35,880 nucleotides of DNA from Neobacillus niacini (GTDB lineage Bacteria > Bacillota > Bacilli > Bacillales > Cytobacillaceae). The notes under the pieces were generated by a model that saw only the letters and a program-made list of their open reading frames with translations, was not told where the DNA came from and ran no database searches. The translations under genes were made by a program, and so were the position numbers. The stretch lies in assembly GCF_019749295.1 (NCBI RefSeq), contig NZ_JACWFG010000028.1:1-35880 (forward strand), given 5' to 3'. Positions 16,484-25,193 of the stretch are shown here, piece after piece. Within the stretch, counting starts at the first letter, position 1, and every line of letters starts with the position of its first letter.

Positions 16484-16540
16484 AAAAAAAAAATCGGCAT
16501 TTCCGTAAGAATCTTTAGCGGATATGCCCATTTTTTTTTT
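16484..16540 (+). terminator. terminator of the EamA gene
   Basis: A hairpin around ATCGGCAT...ATGCCCAT with TCCG/CGGA inside is followed by ten T (16531-16540). A preceding A-run makes it nearly bidirectional. Confidence 0.85.
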
Positions 16541-16553
16541 AGATTTCTATCTG

Positions 16554-16567
16554 CGAAATCGGTTTCG
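16554..16567. promoter_or_regulatory. possible second LacI-type operator
   Basis: CGAAATCGGTTTCG differs by one base pair from a perfect palindrome and resembles the site at 16749. It could allow a DNA loop between the two. It lies 195 bp upstream of the main site. This is a weak match and an inference. Confidence 0.35.
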
Positions 16568-16680
16568 TAATTCGCTATTTTTCTCGCAAAACCGCTGTTT
16601 TTTTCGTTTTTTTATTGAAAAATAGCTTAATTATAATCCATATTTTAGTAACTTTATTTAAAGAATTGTAAAAAAATATA

Positions 16681-16709
16681 TTGATTTATCTATTTTGAGG
16701 GATTATTAT
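16681..16709 (+). promoter_or_regulatory. promoter of the beta-glycoside operon
   Basis: TTGATT and TATTAT are separated by 17 bp. Nothing else matching sigma-A is closer to the operon. A cre box and a LacI-type palindrome follow, as expected for a regulated sugar operon. Confidence 0.65.
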
Positions 16710-16714
16710 GTAGT

Positions 16715-16728
16715 TGTAAGCGATTACC
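16715..16728. promoter_or_regulatory. cre box (CcpA site)
   Basis: TGTAAGCGATTACC matches the cre consensus TGWAANCGNTNWCA at 13 of 14 positions (only the last A is C). It lies five bases after the -10, so CcpA with HPr-Ser-P should repress the operon when glucose is present. Confidence 0.75.
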
Positions 16729-16748
16729 TAGTTAATTTTTGGTAATTC

Positions 16749-16762
16749 GGAAACCGGTTTCC
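16749..16762. promoter_or_regulatory. LacI-type operator of the sugar operon
   Basis: GGAAACCGGTTTCC is a perfect 14-bp palindrome with the central CCGG/CG step typical of LacI-family operators. It lies downstream of the promoter, 98 bp before the binding-protein start. The likely binder is the LacI-family protein encoded in the same operon (20301). Confidence 0.7.
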
Positions 16763-16859
16763 TAATAATCAGAACCTAGAAATTTTAGGAGGTGTACATT
16801 TTTAGATTTTAATCTAAAAGTTTAAAAGACTATTAAACTATATTATTATTTGGGGGGTC

Positions 16860-18170
16860 ATGAACTTGAAAAGTATGAAAAAAGTTACTGCTTTTGGATT
16901 ATCGTCACTGCTTGCACTTTCTTTAGCGGCCTGTAGTGGAGAAAATACTGAAAAATCTAGTGGTACAAATGATGATGGCGGGAAAAAGGAAGAAATCACG
17001 TTGGACTTTTGGACATTTGGTGCAACTGGTTATGAAGAGTTAGCAAAAGAATACGAAAAAGAAAATCCAAATATAAAAATTAAAGTAAAATCATCTGAAA
17101 CAGCTGATCATCACGATGCATTATTTACTTCACTATCTGCTGGAAGTGGTGCACCTGATATCGCGATGCTTGAAATAGACCAATTCGACCGTTTTAAAGT
17201 AGCTCAGGATCGTTTTGAGAATTTATATGACCTTGGTGCGAAGGATGTCAAGGACCAGTACTTAGATTGGAAATGGGAAAGTGGAGAAAATGCGGATGGA
17301 GACTTTTTATTTGGTCTTCCAACGGATATCGGTCCGAAAGCATTGTACTACCGCACAGACTTATTTGAGCAAGCAGGTCTTCCAACGGACCCAGCAGAGG
17401 TGGCTGCTCTAATTAATTCACCAAAAGCGTTTGAAGAAGCTGGATTAAAGATAAAAGAAAAAACTGGAATGCCTTTTGTTGATAGTATCGAAATGGCATA
17501 CAGAGCCTATTTAGATGCTGCAAAAACAGCCTATTTGACTCCTAAGAATGAATTAAATCTTGGGGAAAACAGTGAAGTGAAAAAAGCATATGATTATGCG
17601 GTTCATCTAAATGAACTAGGAATCGTTGGAAAATATGAAATGTGGAGTCCAGAGTGGGCGAATGCCGTTAATAAGGGTGAGTTTGCTGCAGAGCTGGGTG
17701 CAGGCTGGTTAAAAGGCTGGATGGAAGGAAATGCTCCTGACGCCGTTGGTAAATGGAATGTGGCTACATTGCCAACCGAATTTGCTGCTAACTGGGGTGG
17801 TTCTTACATCGCAGTGCCAAGTGAAACAAAACATGCACAAGAAGCTTACGATTTTATTGAATGGCTGGTATCACCAGAAAATCAATTGAAATCATTCCAA
17901 AGCCATGGATTATTCCCTTCTGCTGAATCTGTATATGAAAAGGAAGAGTTCAAGTCAAATAAAGATGAATTCTTCGGTGGTCAAGCAACAGCTCCAGTAT
18001 TCGCTGAAGCTGCTCAAGACATCGCTGGTATTGGATATAAAGGCGAAAAATATTTTCCAATTCATAACGAAATATTGAATGCACTGAAAAATGTCCAAAA
18101 CGAGGGTGCGGACCCAGAAAAAGAATGGAAAGCAGCTGTGAAGCGTACTGAAGAACTTATGAAGCGCTAG
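16860..18170 (+). CDS. sugar ABC transporter substrate-binding lipoprotein
   Basis: The 436-residue protein has a signal peptide and lipobox ending in SLAAC (C25), then an extracellular solute-binding fold of the MalE/MsmE class (ITLDFWTFGATGYEELAKEY from 46). The later GGSYIAVPSETKHAQEAYDFIEWL motif is common in this family. It captures a sugar outside the cell for the permeases that follow. A ribosome site GGGGGG lies only two bases before the ATG. TTG at 16866 (giving a shorter start) has better spacing and is an alternative. A stem-loop at 18243 may help it to be made in excess over the permeases. Confidence 0.9.
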   Translation: MNLKSMKKVTAFGLSSLLALSLAACSGENTEKSSGTNDDGGKKEEITLDFWTFGATGYEELAKEYEKENPNIKIKVKSSETADHHDALFTSLSAGSGAPDIAMLEIDQFDRFKVAQDRFENLYDLGAKDVKDQYLDWKWESGENADGDFLFGLPTDIGPKALYYRTDLFEQAGLPTDPAEVAALINSPKAFEEAGLKIKEKTGMPFVDSIEMAYRAYLDAAKTAYLTPKNELNLGENSEVKKAYDYAVHLNELGIVGKYEMWSPEWANAVNKGEFAAELGAGWLKGWMEGNAPDAVGKWNVATLPTEFAANWGGSYIAVPSETKHAQEAYDFIEWLVSPENQLKSFQSHGLFPSAESVYEKEEFKSNKDEFFGGQATAPVFAEAAQDIAGIGYKGEKYFPIHNEILNALKNVQNEGADPEKEWKAAVKRTEELMKR

Positions 18171-18242
18171 TCTGCTAAACTTCTAAGTTAATTCCACGGG
18201 GGATAAACGAAAGCAGAATAAATACCAAACAAACACCAATCA

Positions 18243-18302
18243 TGGTCGGCTTACCTTTACCATCCTTTAGCTCAAAAAAGGATTAAGGGAGTAGGCCGGC
18301 CA
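18243..18302 (+). other. long mRNA stem-loop between binding protein and permease genes
   Basis: TGGTCGGCTTAC (18243-18254) pairs fully, with G:U pairs, with GTAGGCCGGCCA (18291-18302). An inner ATCCTTT/AAAGGAT stem (18262-18268, 18277-18283) extends it. No T tract follows. It lies in the 239-bp gap before the permeases and may limit 3' decay of the binding-protein message. The function is inference. Confidence 0.65.
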
Positions 18303-18409
18303 TCCTTCACATATAGGGCTTTATTAACATCAATGTGAATGGTGAATAGACAAAAGGATATGGGCGCTTAAGGCACCATACTATCTTGAAACAGAAACGA
18401 GGCGTGAAA

Positions 18410-19363
18410 ATGAATTCTATCAGTAAGAAAGAACCTATATTTAGAAGGAAGAAATTTAGGTCTGAAGCAAAAAAGGACATGATTTCAGGATATTTATATA
18501 TAGCGCCTTTCTTCATAATTTTTACACTTATCGGCCTATACCCTGCACTTTTTAGTATTTACCTTGCCTTCCAAAAATGGAATGGCCTAAGCCCTATGAA
18601 GTTTAATGGATTAGCAAACTTTCAACTCGTGTTATCCGATCCCCTGTTTTGGAAATCAGTGTATAACACGATCATTATGGGGATTATGGGAACTGCTCCA
18701 CAATTAATTGTCGGCCTTATTCTAGCCTACTTACTTAATATGACTTTTCTTAAGTTCAAAGGATACTTTCGAGTAACGATATTTATGCCTTATTTAACTT
18801 CAATGGTTGCCGTAGCCCTTATATTTAGTGTGTTATTCAGTAACCATGAATCCTCCCTTGCTAATTATGTTTTAACTCATTTCCTTGGAATGGACCCAAT
18901 CGCTTGGGCTGCTTCTGAATGGGGAACGAAAATTGCAATATCAATAATGGTATTCTGGAGATGGGTAGGATACAATACAATCATTTATTTAGCAGGAATT
19001 CAAAGTATCCCGAATGATTTATATGAAGCGGCGACCGTCGATGGGGCCAATAAGTTTCAGCAGCTTTTGTTTATTACGATCCCGATGATGAAGCCATTTA
19101 TTATCCTAACTGTATTTACATCAACAGTTGGCTCGATGCAATTGTTCTCTGAACCAACTGTATTCTTAGGAGCTGATGCTTTCACAAGGGACGAAGCTAT
19201 GACCATTGTCATGTACTTGTATCGAGATGCCTTTAAATTACAATCATTTGGAACAGCTTCCGCAACAGCGATTATTCTATTGGTTATTATTACTATATTT
19301 GCAGTAATTAATATAAGATTAACTCAAGGCTTTGGAAGGAAGAAGAGAGGTGTTAAGGAATGA
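18410..19363 (+). CDS. ABC sugar transporter permease (MalF type)
   Basis: The 317-residue protein has about six membrane helices and the cytoplasmic EAA loop (YEAATVDGANKFQQLLFITIP, about residues 205-225), which contacts the ATPase. The helices near the N-terminus (SGYLYIAPFFIIFTLIGLYP) are typical of carbohydrate permeases. The start is placed at ATG 18410, seven bases after GAGG. The in-frame TTG 24 bases upstream lacks a ribosome site. It overlaps the next permease gene by four bases (ATGA). Confidence 0.92.
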   Translation: MNSISKKEPIFRRKKFRSEAKKDMISGYLYIAPFFIIFTLIGLYPALFSIYLAFQKWNGLSPMKFNGLANFQLVLSDPLFWKSVYNTIIMGIMGTAPQLIVGLILAYLLNMTFLKFKGYFRVTIFMPYLTSMVAVALIFSVLFSNHESSLANYVLTHFLGMDPIAWAASEWGTKIAISIMVFWRWVGYNTIIYLAGIQSIPNDLYEAATVDGANKFQQLLFITIPMMKPFIILTVFTSTVGSMQLFSEPTVFLGADAFTRDEAMTIVMYLYRDAFKLQSFGTASATAIILLVIITIFAVINIRLTQGFGRKKRGVKE

Positions 19364-20208
19364 GTAATCAAGACAAGAGAAGTCGAAAAAAATTCTCCAT
19401 AGGCAGTACTATTGTTTACTTATTTCTATTCATTGCTTCAATCCTGTCCTTGTTTCCTTTCTATTGGATGTTCGTGATGGCAACAAGGCCAAGTGCTGCA
19501 TACAACTCAATTCCGCCGACCCTTACACCAGGAAATATGCTGGTAGAAAACTTAAATAAGGTATTAAATCAAATTGATTTCTTCGGTGGGATGTGGAATT
19601 CGTTTGTACTGTGCTCAGTCGTTACAATCGTGGTTCTATTTATTAGTTCATTAGCGGGGTTCGCTTTTGCAAAATTTAAATTCCCAGGCAAAAACATATT
19701 TTTTGTGGCGGTTTTAGTAACCATGATTATCCCGCCGCAATTAGGGTTAATTCCTCAATATTTCTTAATTTCTAAAGCAGGTCTACTTGATAGCTTACCA
19801 GGTGTTATGATTTTATTCTTTTTAAATCCTTTAGGGATATTTCTAATGAGACAATATATTACAGAAGCAGTTCCGGATGAATTAATTGAAGCTGCAAAAT
19901 TAGATGGATGTTCGAACTTTCGAATCTACTGGAGGATTGTTTTACCGATTATCTTACCGGCATTTGCGACACTTGGAATCATTGTATTTACTGCAGTTTG
20001 GGGAGAATTCCTATGGCAGTTTACGATTCTAAGAGATCCAGAAACGTATACGATTCAAGTAGCATTGGCACAATTGAGCAATACACATAATATCGATTTT
20101 GGTATGATTTTATCTGGTGTATTCTGGGCTACAGTTCCATTATTAATCGTTTTCTTATTATTTAACCGATTATTTATTTCTAGTATTACGGATGGTTCTG
20201 TAAAATAA
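19360..20208 (+). CDS. ABC sugar transporter permease (MalG type)
   Basis: The 282-residue protein has six hydrophobic helices and an EAA loop at about 178-197 (EAAKLDGCSNFRIYWRIVLP). The start overlaps the previous permease stop by four bases, so the two are translated together. No ATP-binding gene is present in the operon. In Bacillus such transporters share the general ATPase MsmX, which is probably the case here. Substrate inferred from neighbours: a beta-glycoside. Confidence 0.93.
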   Translation: MSNQDKRSRKKFSIGSTIVYLFLFIASILSLFPFYWMFVMATRPSAAYNSIPPTLTPGNMLVENLNKVLNQIDFFGGMWNSFVLCSVVTIVVLFISSLAGFAFAKFKFPGKNIFFVAVLVTMIIPPQLGLIPQYFLISKAGLLDSLPGVMILFFLNPLGIFLMRQYITEAVPDELIEAAKLDGCSNFRIYWRIVLPIILPAFATLGIIVFTAVWGEFLWQFTILRDPETYTIQVALAQLSNTHNIDFGMILSGVFWATVPLLIVFLLFNRLFISSITDGSVK

Positions 20209-20300
20209 TGGATTTACCTGCCTAGCTATTGTTTCACTCTGTAACTCTTAGTAATCTAGCAGCAGGAAAGATATTTAGACGGGATAGAAGGGATAACACA

Positions 20301-21326
20301 ATGAGTTTAACGATAAAAGACATTGCACAAATGGCAGGAGTATCACAGGCAACCGTTTCGAAGGTCATAAATAATTATGGGGGAATAAGTGAGAAGACAA
20401 AAAGTAAAGTCCTAGCGGTTATTAATGAAATGAGTTACGCGCCTAATTTTTCTGCTCGATCACTGGCGACTAAAAAGTCGAATCTCATCGGCCTTATCTA
20501 TGCTGGTAATATCAATGTTGATATGACGCATCCATATTTCAATGAGGTTATTTCAACCTTTAAGAAAAATATTGGATTACTTGGCTACGACATCTTACTG
20601 TTTTCCAATGAGCATTTCTTACAAGATCAAGGAAGTTATTTAGCTAGATGCAAGCATTTTAACGTGGATGGCTGTTTGATTATTGCTGGTGAGGAAGTAG
20701 AGGATGCTACTTATGAACTAGCAGAAAGCGGTTTTCCCTGCATTGGAATTGATATAGAGTTAGCAGGACCCAGGGCAAGCTATGTCATGACGGATAATGT
20801 GAATTTATCTAGAAAAGTGGTCGAGCATTTTTATCTGAATTCCCTTCGGAAAATCGGATATATTGGCGGGATGCGTGATTCTGTCATTTCTAATCTCAGG
20901 TTAAAAGGCTTCAAAAATGCTATGACTCAGTTCGGTCTTGAAATAAGAGAAGAGTGGATTCAGTACGGTGATTATAATGAAGAAAGCGGCTATAGATCCA
21001 TGAAGGAAATGCTTAGCTTGAAGGAATATCCAGAAGCCATTTTCGCTGCATCAGACTTAATGGCGTTAGGTGCACTAAGGGCAATTAAAGAAGCCGGATT
21101 ACATGTTCCAAAGGAAATCCGAGTTATCGGATGTGATGACATTGCTGCATGCCGTTACAGTGACCCTAAACTCACCACCGTTAAACAGGAAAAGGAGAAA
21201 ATTGGTAAATTATCAGCCTATATGTTAAATGATTTAATTGATGGAAAATCGAGTTTAAAGCCTGTATTTACGGACTCTGAACTCATTGTCAGGGAGTCGT
21301 GCGGGACTAACAAAACCTTCTGGTAA
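20301..21326 (+). CDS. LacI-family transcriptional regulator of the operon
   Basis: The 341-residue protein has a LacI DNA-binding head (LTIKDIAQMAGVSQATVSKVIN, about residues 3-24) and a periplasmic-binding-protein-like core. The core ends with DDIAACRYSDPKLTTVKQ, the signature of the family's dimer interface. The start is ATG 20301, eight bases after AAGGG. The upstream extension to 20229 has no ribosome site. It is inside the operon and probably binds the palindrome at 16749. The effector is likely the sugar or sugar phosphate made by the pathway. Confidence 0.92.
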   Translation: MSLTIKDIAQMAGVSQATVSKVINNYGGISEKTKSKVLAVINEMSYAPNFSARSLATKKSNLIGLIYAGNINVDMTHPYFNEVISTFKKNIGLLGYDILLFSNEHFLQDQGSYLARCKHFNVDGCLIIAGEEVEDATYELAESGFPCIGIDIELAGPRASYVMTDNVNLSRKVVEHFYLNSLRKIGYIGGMRDSVISNLRLKGFKNAMTQFGLEIREEWIQYGDYNEESGYRSMKEMLSLKEYPEAIFAASDLMALGALRAIKEAGLHVPKEIRVIGCDDIAACRYSDPKLTTVKQEKEKIGKLSAYMLNDLIDGKSSLKPVFTDSELIVRESCGTNKTFW

Positions 21327-21382
21327 ATATTTTAGGAAAAAAGTAAAAACAAGACTTCTATGGGTGTTAGGGGGGATTATCG

Positions 21383-22303
21383 ATGAATTATTATGCGGTT
21401 TTTGATGTTGGCGGTTCCGCAATCAAATATTCCCTTATGGATAGTGAAGGTCATTTTTTTGAAAAAAATTCAGTTACAACACCGAAAGATGGCATTGACT
21501 CATTTATAAATGTAATTGATTCCGTAGTGAAAGAATTACAAAATAGTTGTGTATTAAGCGGAGTAACCCTAAGTTTACCTGGAGCGGTAGATGTGGAATC
21601 TGGGTTTATTAAAGGAACCACGGCCATTCCATATATCCATGGTCCCAATATAAAGGAATTAATCCAAGAACGAACAGCACTGCCGGTTGAACTTGAAAAC
21701 GATGCGAATTGTGCAGGATTAGCAGAGGGTTGGATTGGTGCTGCTAAAGGAATCAATGATTATATTTGTATTGTTATCGGTACTGGAATTGGTGGAGCAC
21801 TTGTTCTGGATAAAAAAGTTCGCCGGGGCAGCAATCTTTTTGGCGGTGAATTTGGTTATATGATTCTCGAAGATTATTTGAATCAGCCAATAGGGGAGAC
21901 TTGGAGTTCACTTGCTGCTACTTGGGGTTTAGTTAAGCAGGTTGCAAAGCGTAAAAACATGGACCCCTATATGCTTGACGGACTAACCGTGTTTAACATG
22001 GCGGATGAAGGCGACTTAGAAGTACAGGATGAAATTGATAAGTTTATTAAACGCTTAGCAGTAGGGATTTATAATTTGCAATATATCATTGATCCAGAAA
22101 AAATTTTAATCGGCGGAGCAATTAGTAAGCGTGAAGGTTTCATTGACCGAATTAACGAAAAGCTTAAGGTTATGAAACCGAATGAACATTGTGTAGACAT
22201 TCAAATTCATCCATGTAAATTTGGAAATGACTCCAATTTAGTTGGAGCGCTATACCATTTTTTACAAAGGAATCAAAACCTTTTAACCAATAAACCATGT
22301 TAA
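21383..22303 (+). CDS. ROK-family sugar kinase (beta-glucoside kinase-like)
   Basis: The 306-residue kinase has the phosphate-1 DVGGSAIKYSLMD (8-20), the catalytic base D107 in ELENDANCAG, GTGIGGAL (133-140) and GGEFGYM (154-160). The usual ROK zinc motif CxCGxxGC and the paired GH histidine are missing, with a tyrosine in place of the histidine. This pattern occurs in beta-glucoside kinase-type ROK proteins, which phosphorylate intact disaccharides. It sits between a LacI regulator and the GH1 gene. The phosphorylation of an imported free disaccharide is inferred from that context. Confidence 0.82.
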   Translation: MNYYAVFDVGGSAIKYSLMDSEGHFFEKNSVTTPKDGIDSFINVIDSVVKELQNSCVLSGVTLSLPGAVDVESGFIKGTTAIPYIHGPNIKELIQERTALPVELENDANCAGLAEGWIGAAKGINDYICIVIGTGIGGALVLDKKVRRGSNLFGGEFGYMILEDYLNQPIGETWSSLAATWGLVKQVAKRKNMDPYMLDGLTVFNMADEGDLEVQDEIDKFIKRLAVGIYNLQYIIDPEKILIGGAISKREGFIDRINEKLKVMKPNEHCVDIQIHPCKFGNDSNLVGALYHFLQRNQNLLTNKPC

Positions 22304-22362
22304 CCTCAAGTTGATGGATCATATGTTTACACTAAGCGAAATAGATATAGGAGGGAAGATGG

Positions 22363-23799
22363 ATGATACACGAGAAATTAAAGCCTTTTCCCAGCACATT
22401 TATGTGGGGGTCTGCTTCTGCAGCCTACCAAGTAGAAGGTGCATGGGATAAAGATGGAAAGGGACCTTCTAACTGGGACCAGTTTGTCCGGATTCCTGGT
22501 AAAACCTTTAAAGGAACGAATGGTGATATTGCAGTTGACCATTACCATCGTTATAAAGAGGATGTACGTCTGATGGCGGAAATGGGTTTGAAAGCCTATC
22601 GCTTTTCTGTTGCATGGACTCGTATTTTTCCAAAAGGCAAAGGAGAGGTAAATGAAAAAGGCATCCAGTTCTATAGTGACTTAATTGATGAGCTAATTAC
22701 TAACAAAATAGAACCAATCTTAACCATCTATCATTGGGATTTACCGCAGGCGCTTCAAGATGAGTATGGTGGTTGGGAATCTCGTGAGATTGTCAAAGAC
22801 TTTACCGATTATTCCGTTACATTATTTAAGCACTTTGGTGACCGTGTTAAGTATTGGGTGAGCTTGAACGAACAAAACATTTTTACTAGTTTTGGATATA
22901 GAACAGCCCTTCATCCTCCAGGAGTAAAGGATGAAAAAATTTTCTATCAAGTCAATCATCATGCTAATCTAGCAAATGCAAGTACAATCAAAGAGTTCCG
23001 CAAATATGTTCCAGACGGCAAGATTGGTCCGAGCTTTGCATACTCTCCATCATATGCTTCGTCCTCTAAACCTGAGGACATCCTTGCTTCTGAAAATGCA
23101 GAAGAGTTTAATGCCCATTGGTGGATGGATGTCTATGCTTGGGGAACATACCCTAAGGCAGCTTGGGATTACTTAGAAAGAAAAGATTTAGCTCCAAATG
23201 TCGAAAGCGGTGATTTCGAATTATTAAAAGAAGGTACACCTGATTTTATGGGATTGAACTATTATCAAACCACAACCTTTGAAAAGAACACTTTAGACGG
23301 TGTAGCTGAAGGGAAAATGAATACATCAGGAAAGAAAGGCACTACACAAGATACGGGTGTACCAGGTCTCTATAAAACCGTCAGAAATGAGAATCTCGAA
23401 AGAACAAATTGGGATTGGAATATCGATCCAACCGGACTTCGAATTGCCCTTCGCCGCATCACGAGTCGATACAATTTACCAATCTTAATCAGTGAAAATG
23501 GCTTAGGTGAATATGATCATCTCGAAGACGGTGATATCGTTAATGATGAGTATCGTATTAGATATCTCCAAGTACATATAAAGGCGGTACAAGAAGCCAT
23601 TAGCGATGGAGTGGACATGCTGGGTTATTGTACATGGTCATTTACAGACCTCCTAAGCTGGCTAAACGGTTTCCAAAAACGATACGGATTTGTCTATGTA
23701 AATCAACATGAAGAAGGAATACACGATCTTCGCCGTATCAAGAAGAAAAGCTATTATTGGTATAAAGAGGTAATAGAGACGAATGGAAGCATGATATAA
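22363..23799 (+). CDS. GH1 glycosidase with 6-phospho-glycosidase signature
   Basis: This 478-residue family 1 glycosidase has acid/base E170 in SLNEQN and nucleophile E378 in ISENGLG, as in all active GH1. Near the C-terminus S432, K439 and Y441 (SWLNGFQKRYG) keep the S-x6-K-x-Y spacing that binds the sugar 6-phosphate in LacG-type enzymes. Plain beta-glucosidases have an acidic residue before the Trp here. So it is more likely to cleave 6-phospho-beta-glycosides than free cellobiose. The upstream kinase would supply the phosphate. It ends at a bidirectional terminator. Confidence 0.88.
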   Translation: MIHEKLKPFPSTFMWGSASAAYQVEGAWDKDGKGPSNWDQFVRIPGKTFKGTNGDIAVDHYHRYKEDVRLMAEMGLKAYRFSVAWTRIFPKGKGEVNEKGIQFYSDLIDELITNKIEPILTIYHWDLPQALQDEYGGWESREIVKDFTDYSVTLFKHFGDRVKYWVSLNEQNIFTSFGYRTALHPPGVKDEKIFYQVNHHANLANASTIKEFRKYVPDGKIGPSFAYSPSYASSSKPEDILASENAEEFNAHWWMDVYAWGTYPKAAWDYLERKDLAPNVESGDFELLKEGTPDFMGLNYYQTTTFEKNTLDGVAEGKMNTSGKKGTTQDTGVPGLYKTVRNENLERTNWDWNIDPTGLRIALRRITSRYNLPILISENGLGEYDHLEDGDIVNDEYRIRYLQVHIKAVQEAISDGVDMLGYCTWSFTDLLSWLNGFQKRYGFVYVNQHEEGIHDLRRIKKKSYYWYKEVIETNGSMI

Positions 23800-23862
23800 T
23801 TTACGGAAAAATGAGGGAAACCTTGCTAGTTACGGGGGACCGTATCATAAATAGAGGCACGA

Positions 23863-23897
23863 AAAATGGAGCCAGTATTGAAACCTGGCTCCATTTT
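23863..23897. terminator. bidirectional terminator, sugar operon and serA-like gene
   Basis: AAAATGGAGCCAG (23863-23875) pairs with CTGGCTCCATTTT (23885-23897). It serves the converging GH1 gene (+) and serA-like gene (-). Confidence 0.9.
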
Positions 23898-23929
23898 CAT
23901 GGAAACTTAACTTATTTCCTCTTTAATTT

Positions 23930-25129
23930 TTAAATAATTCGTGCGGTGACCATACCAGAAATTTGTTTGATTTTTTCCTCTAATGCTGGAATAACATCAC
24001 CGTTCACTTTATTATCAATGTCAATCATTGTATATGCATATTCCCCTCGGCTTCTGTTGACCATATCCGCAATGTTTAAATGATAACTAGATATAGCGGA
24101 AGTAATCTGGCCGACCATGTTAGGGACATTGTGGTGCCAAGCCAATACTCGCTGTTTTCCTGTATAAGGCAGGTAAGTATTTGGGAAATTCACTGAGTTT
24201 TTAATGTTCCCTGTTTCTAAAAACTCCTTCACCTGACGAGCCGCCATTATTGCACAATTTTCCTCTGATTCTTGTGAAGAGGCACCTAGGTGCGGAATCG
24301 GAATTGTATTTTTCATTTTCAGCACATTTTCATTTGGGAAATCTGTAATATACTTCCCAACTATCCCGTTTTCGAGAGCGGCAGCCATGTGCTTTTCATT
24401 TACAAGCTCGCCACGTGAGAAGTTTAAGATATGAACACCTGGCTTCATTATGCTGAATGTTGCTTCGTTAAACATTTCTTTTGTATTTTCGGTAAACGGT
24501 ACGTGCACCGTAATATAATCAGATTCTGAGAACAACTGTTCAATTGTTATTGCACGTTGTACGTTGCGTGACAAATTCCAAGCCGTATCGACTGAGATAA
24601 ACGGGTCAAACCCGATTACATCCATATCTAAATCAAGCGCATCATTTGCGACAAGGGCACCAATTGCACCTAAACCAATGACACCTAAGGTTTTACCTTT
24701 AATTTCTTTTCCTACAAACTGCTTTTTTCCAGCTTCCACCAGCTTTGGAATTTGACCACCTTCGCCATCCAATGCTTTTACCCAAGCAATACCGTCAAAA
24801 AGGTTGCGGGAAGAAGATATTAATGTAGTTAGTACCATTTCTTTTACAGCATTGGCATTCGCCCCAGGGGTATTAAATACAACGATACCTTGTTCTGTAC
24901 ATTTTTCTATCGGAATATTATTCACGCCTGCACCAGCTCTTGCAATTGCCTTTAAATTATTGCCGATTTCTACTGAGTGCATATTAAAGCTGCGAACGAG
25001 TATGGCATCCGGATTTTCATTGTCGTTGTTAATCTGAAAATTACCCTTAGTGAATACCTTTAATCCAGTTTCTGCAATATTATTAAGTGTTTTGATGGAT
25101 TTCACTTTTTCTAAAGTGATCGTGTTCAT
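23930..25129 (-). CDS. serA: 3-phosphoglycerate dehydrogenase-type enzyme
   Basis: The 399-residue D-2-hydroxyacid dehydrogenase has NAD-binding GLGAIG (152-157), catalytic R239 in NFSRGELVNE and H280 in IPHLGASSQES. It ends in an ACT-like regulatory domain (about 325-399). This is the layout of the shorter SerA enzymes that make 3-phosphohydroxypyruvate for serine. Relatives with other hydroxyacid substrates exist. AGGAGG precedes the ATG. A ZTP riboswitch sits upstream, which fits a role in serine and one-carbon supply. It is monocistronic. Confidence 0.82.
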   Translation of the reverse strand: MNTITLEKVKSIKTLNNIAETGLKVFTKGNFQINNDNENPDAILVRSFNMHSVEIGNNLKAIARAGAGVNNIPIEKCTEQGIVVFNTPGANANAVKEMVLTTLISSSRNLFDGIAWVKALDGEGGQIPKLVEAGKKQFVGKEIKGKTLGVIGLGAIGALVANDALDLDMDVIGFDPFISVDTAWNLSRNVQRAITIEQLFSESDYITVHVPFTENTKEMFNEATFSIMKPGVHILNFSRGELVNEKHMAAALENGIVGKYITDFPNENVLKMKNTIPIPHLGASSQESEENCAIMAARQVKEFLETGNIKNSVNFPNTYLPYTGKQRVLAWHHNVPNMVGQITSAISSYHLNIADMVNRSRGEYAYTMIDIDNKVNGDVIPALEEKIKQISGMVTARII

Positions 25130-25159
25130 GATATTCCTCCTAATATTTTGCCTTAATAA

Positions 25160-25193
25160 ACAGAAAGAGGTAAGGGATATAATCCCTTACCTC
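25160..25193 (-). terminator. expression-platform terminator of the ZTP riboswitch
   Basis: GAGGTAAGGGAT (25167-25178) pairs with ATCCCTTACCTC (25182-25193) and runs into TTTCTGTTT on the minus strand. It sits directly after the aptamer and before the serA-like gene. Confidence 0.85.

Noticed and set aside
18243..18302. Stem-loop read as a terminator
   Set aside because: No T tract follows, and the permeases downstream need read-through from the operon promoter.
22363..23799. Plain beta-glucosidase for the GH1 gene
   Set aside because: The C-terminal S432/K439/Y441 pattern is that of 6-phospho-glycosidases, and a kinase gene precedes it.
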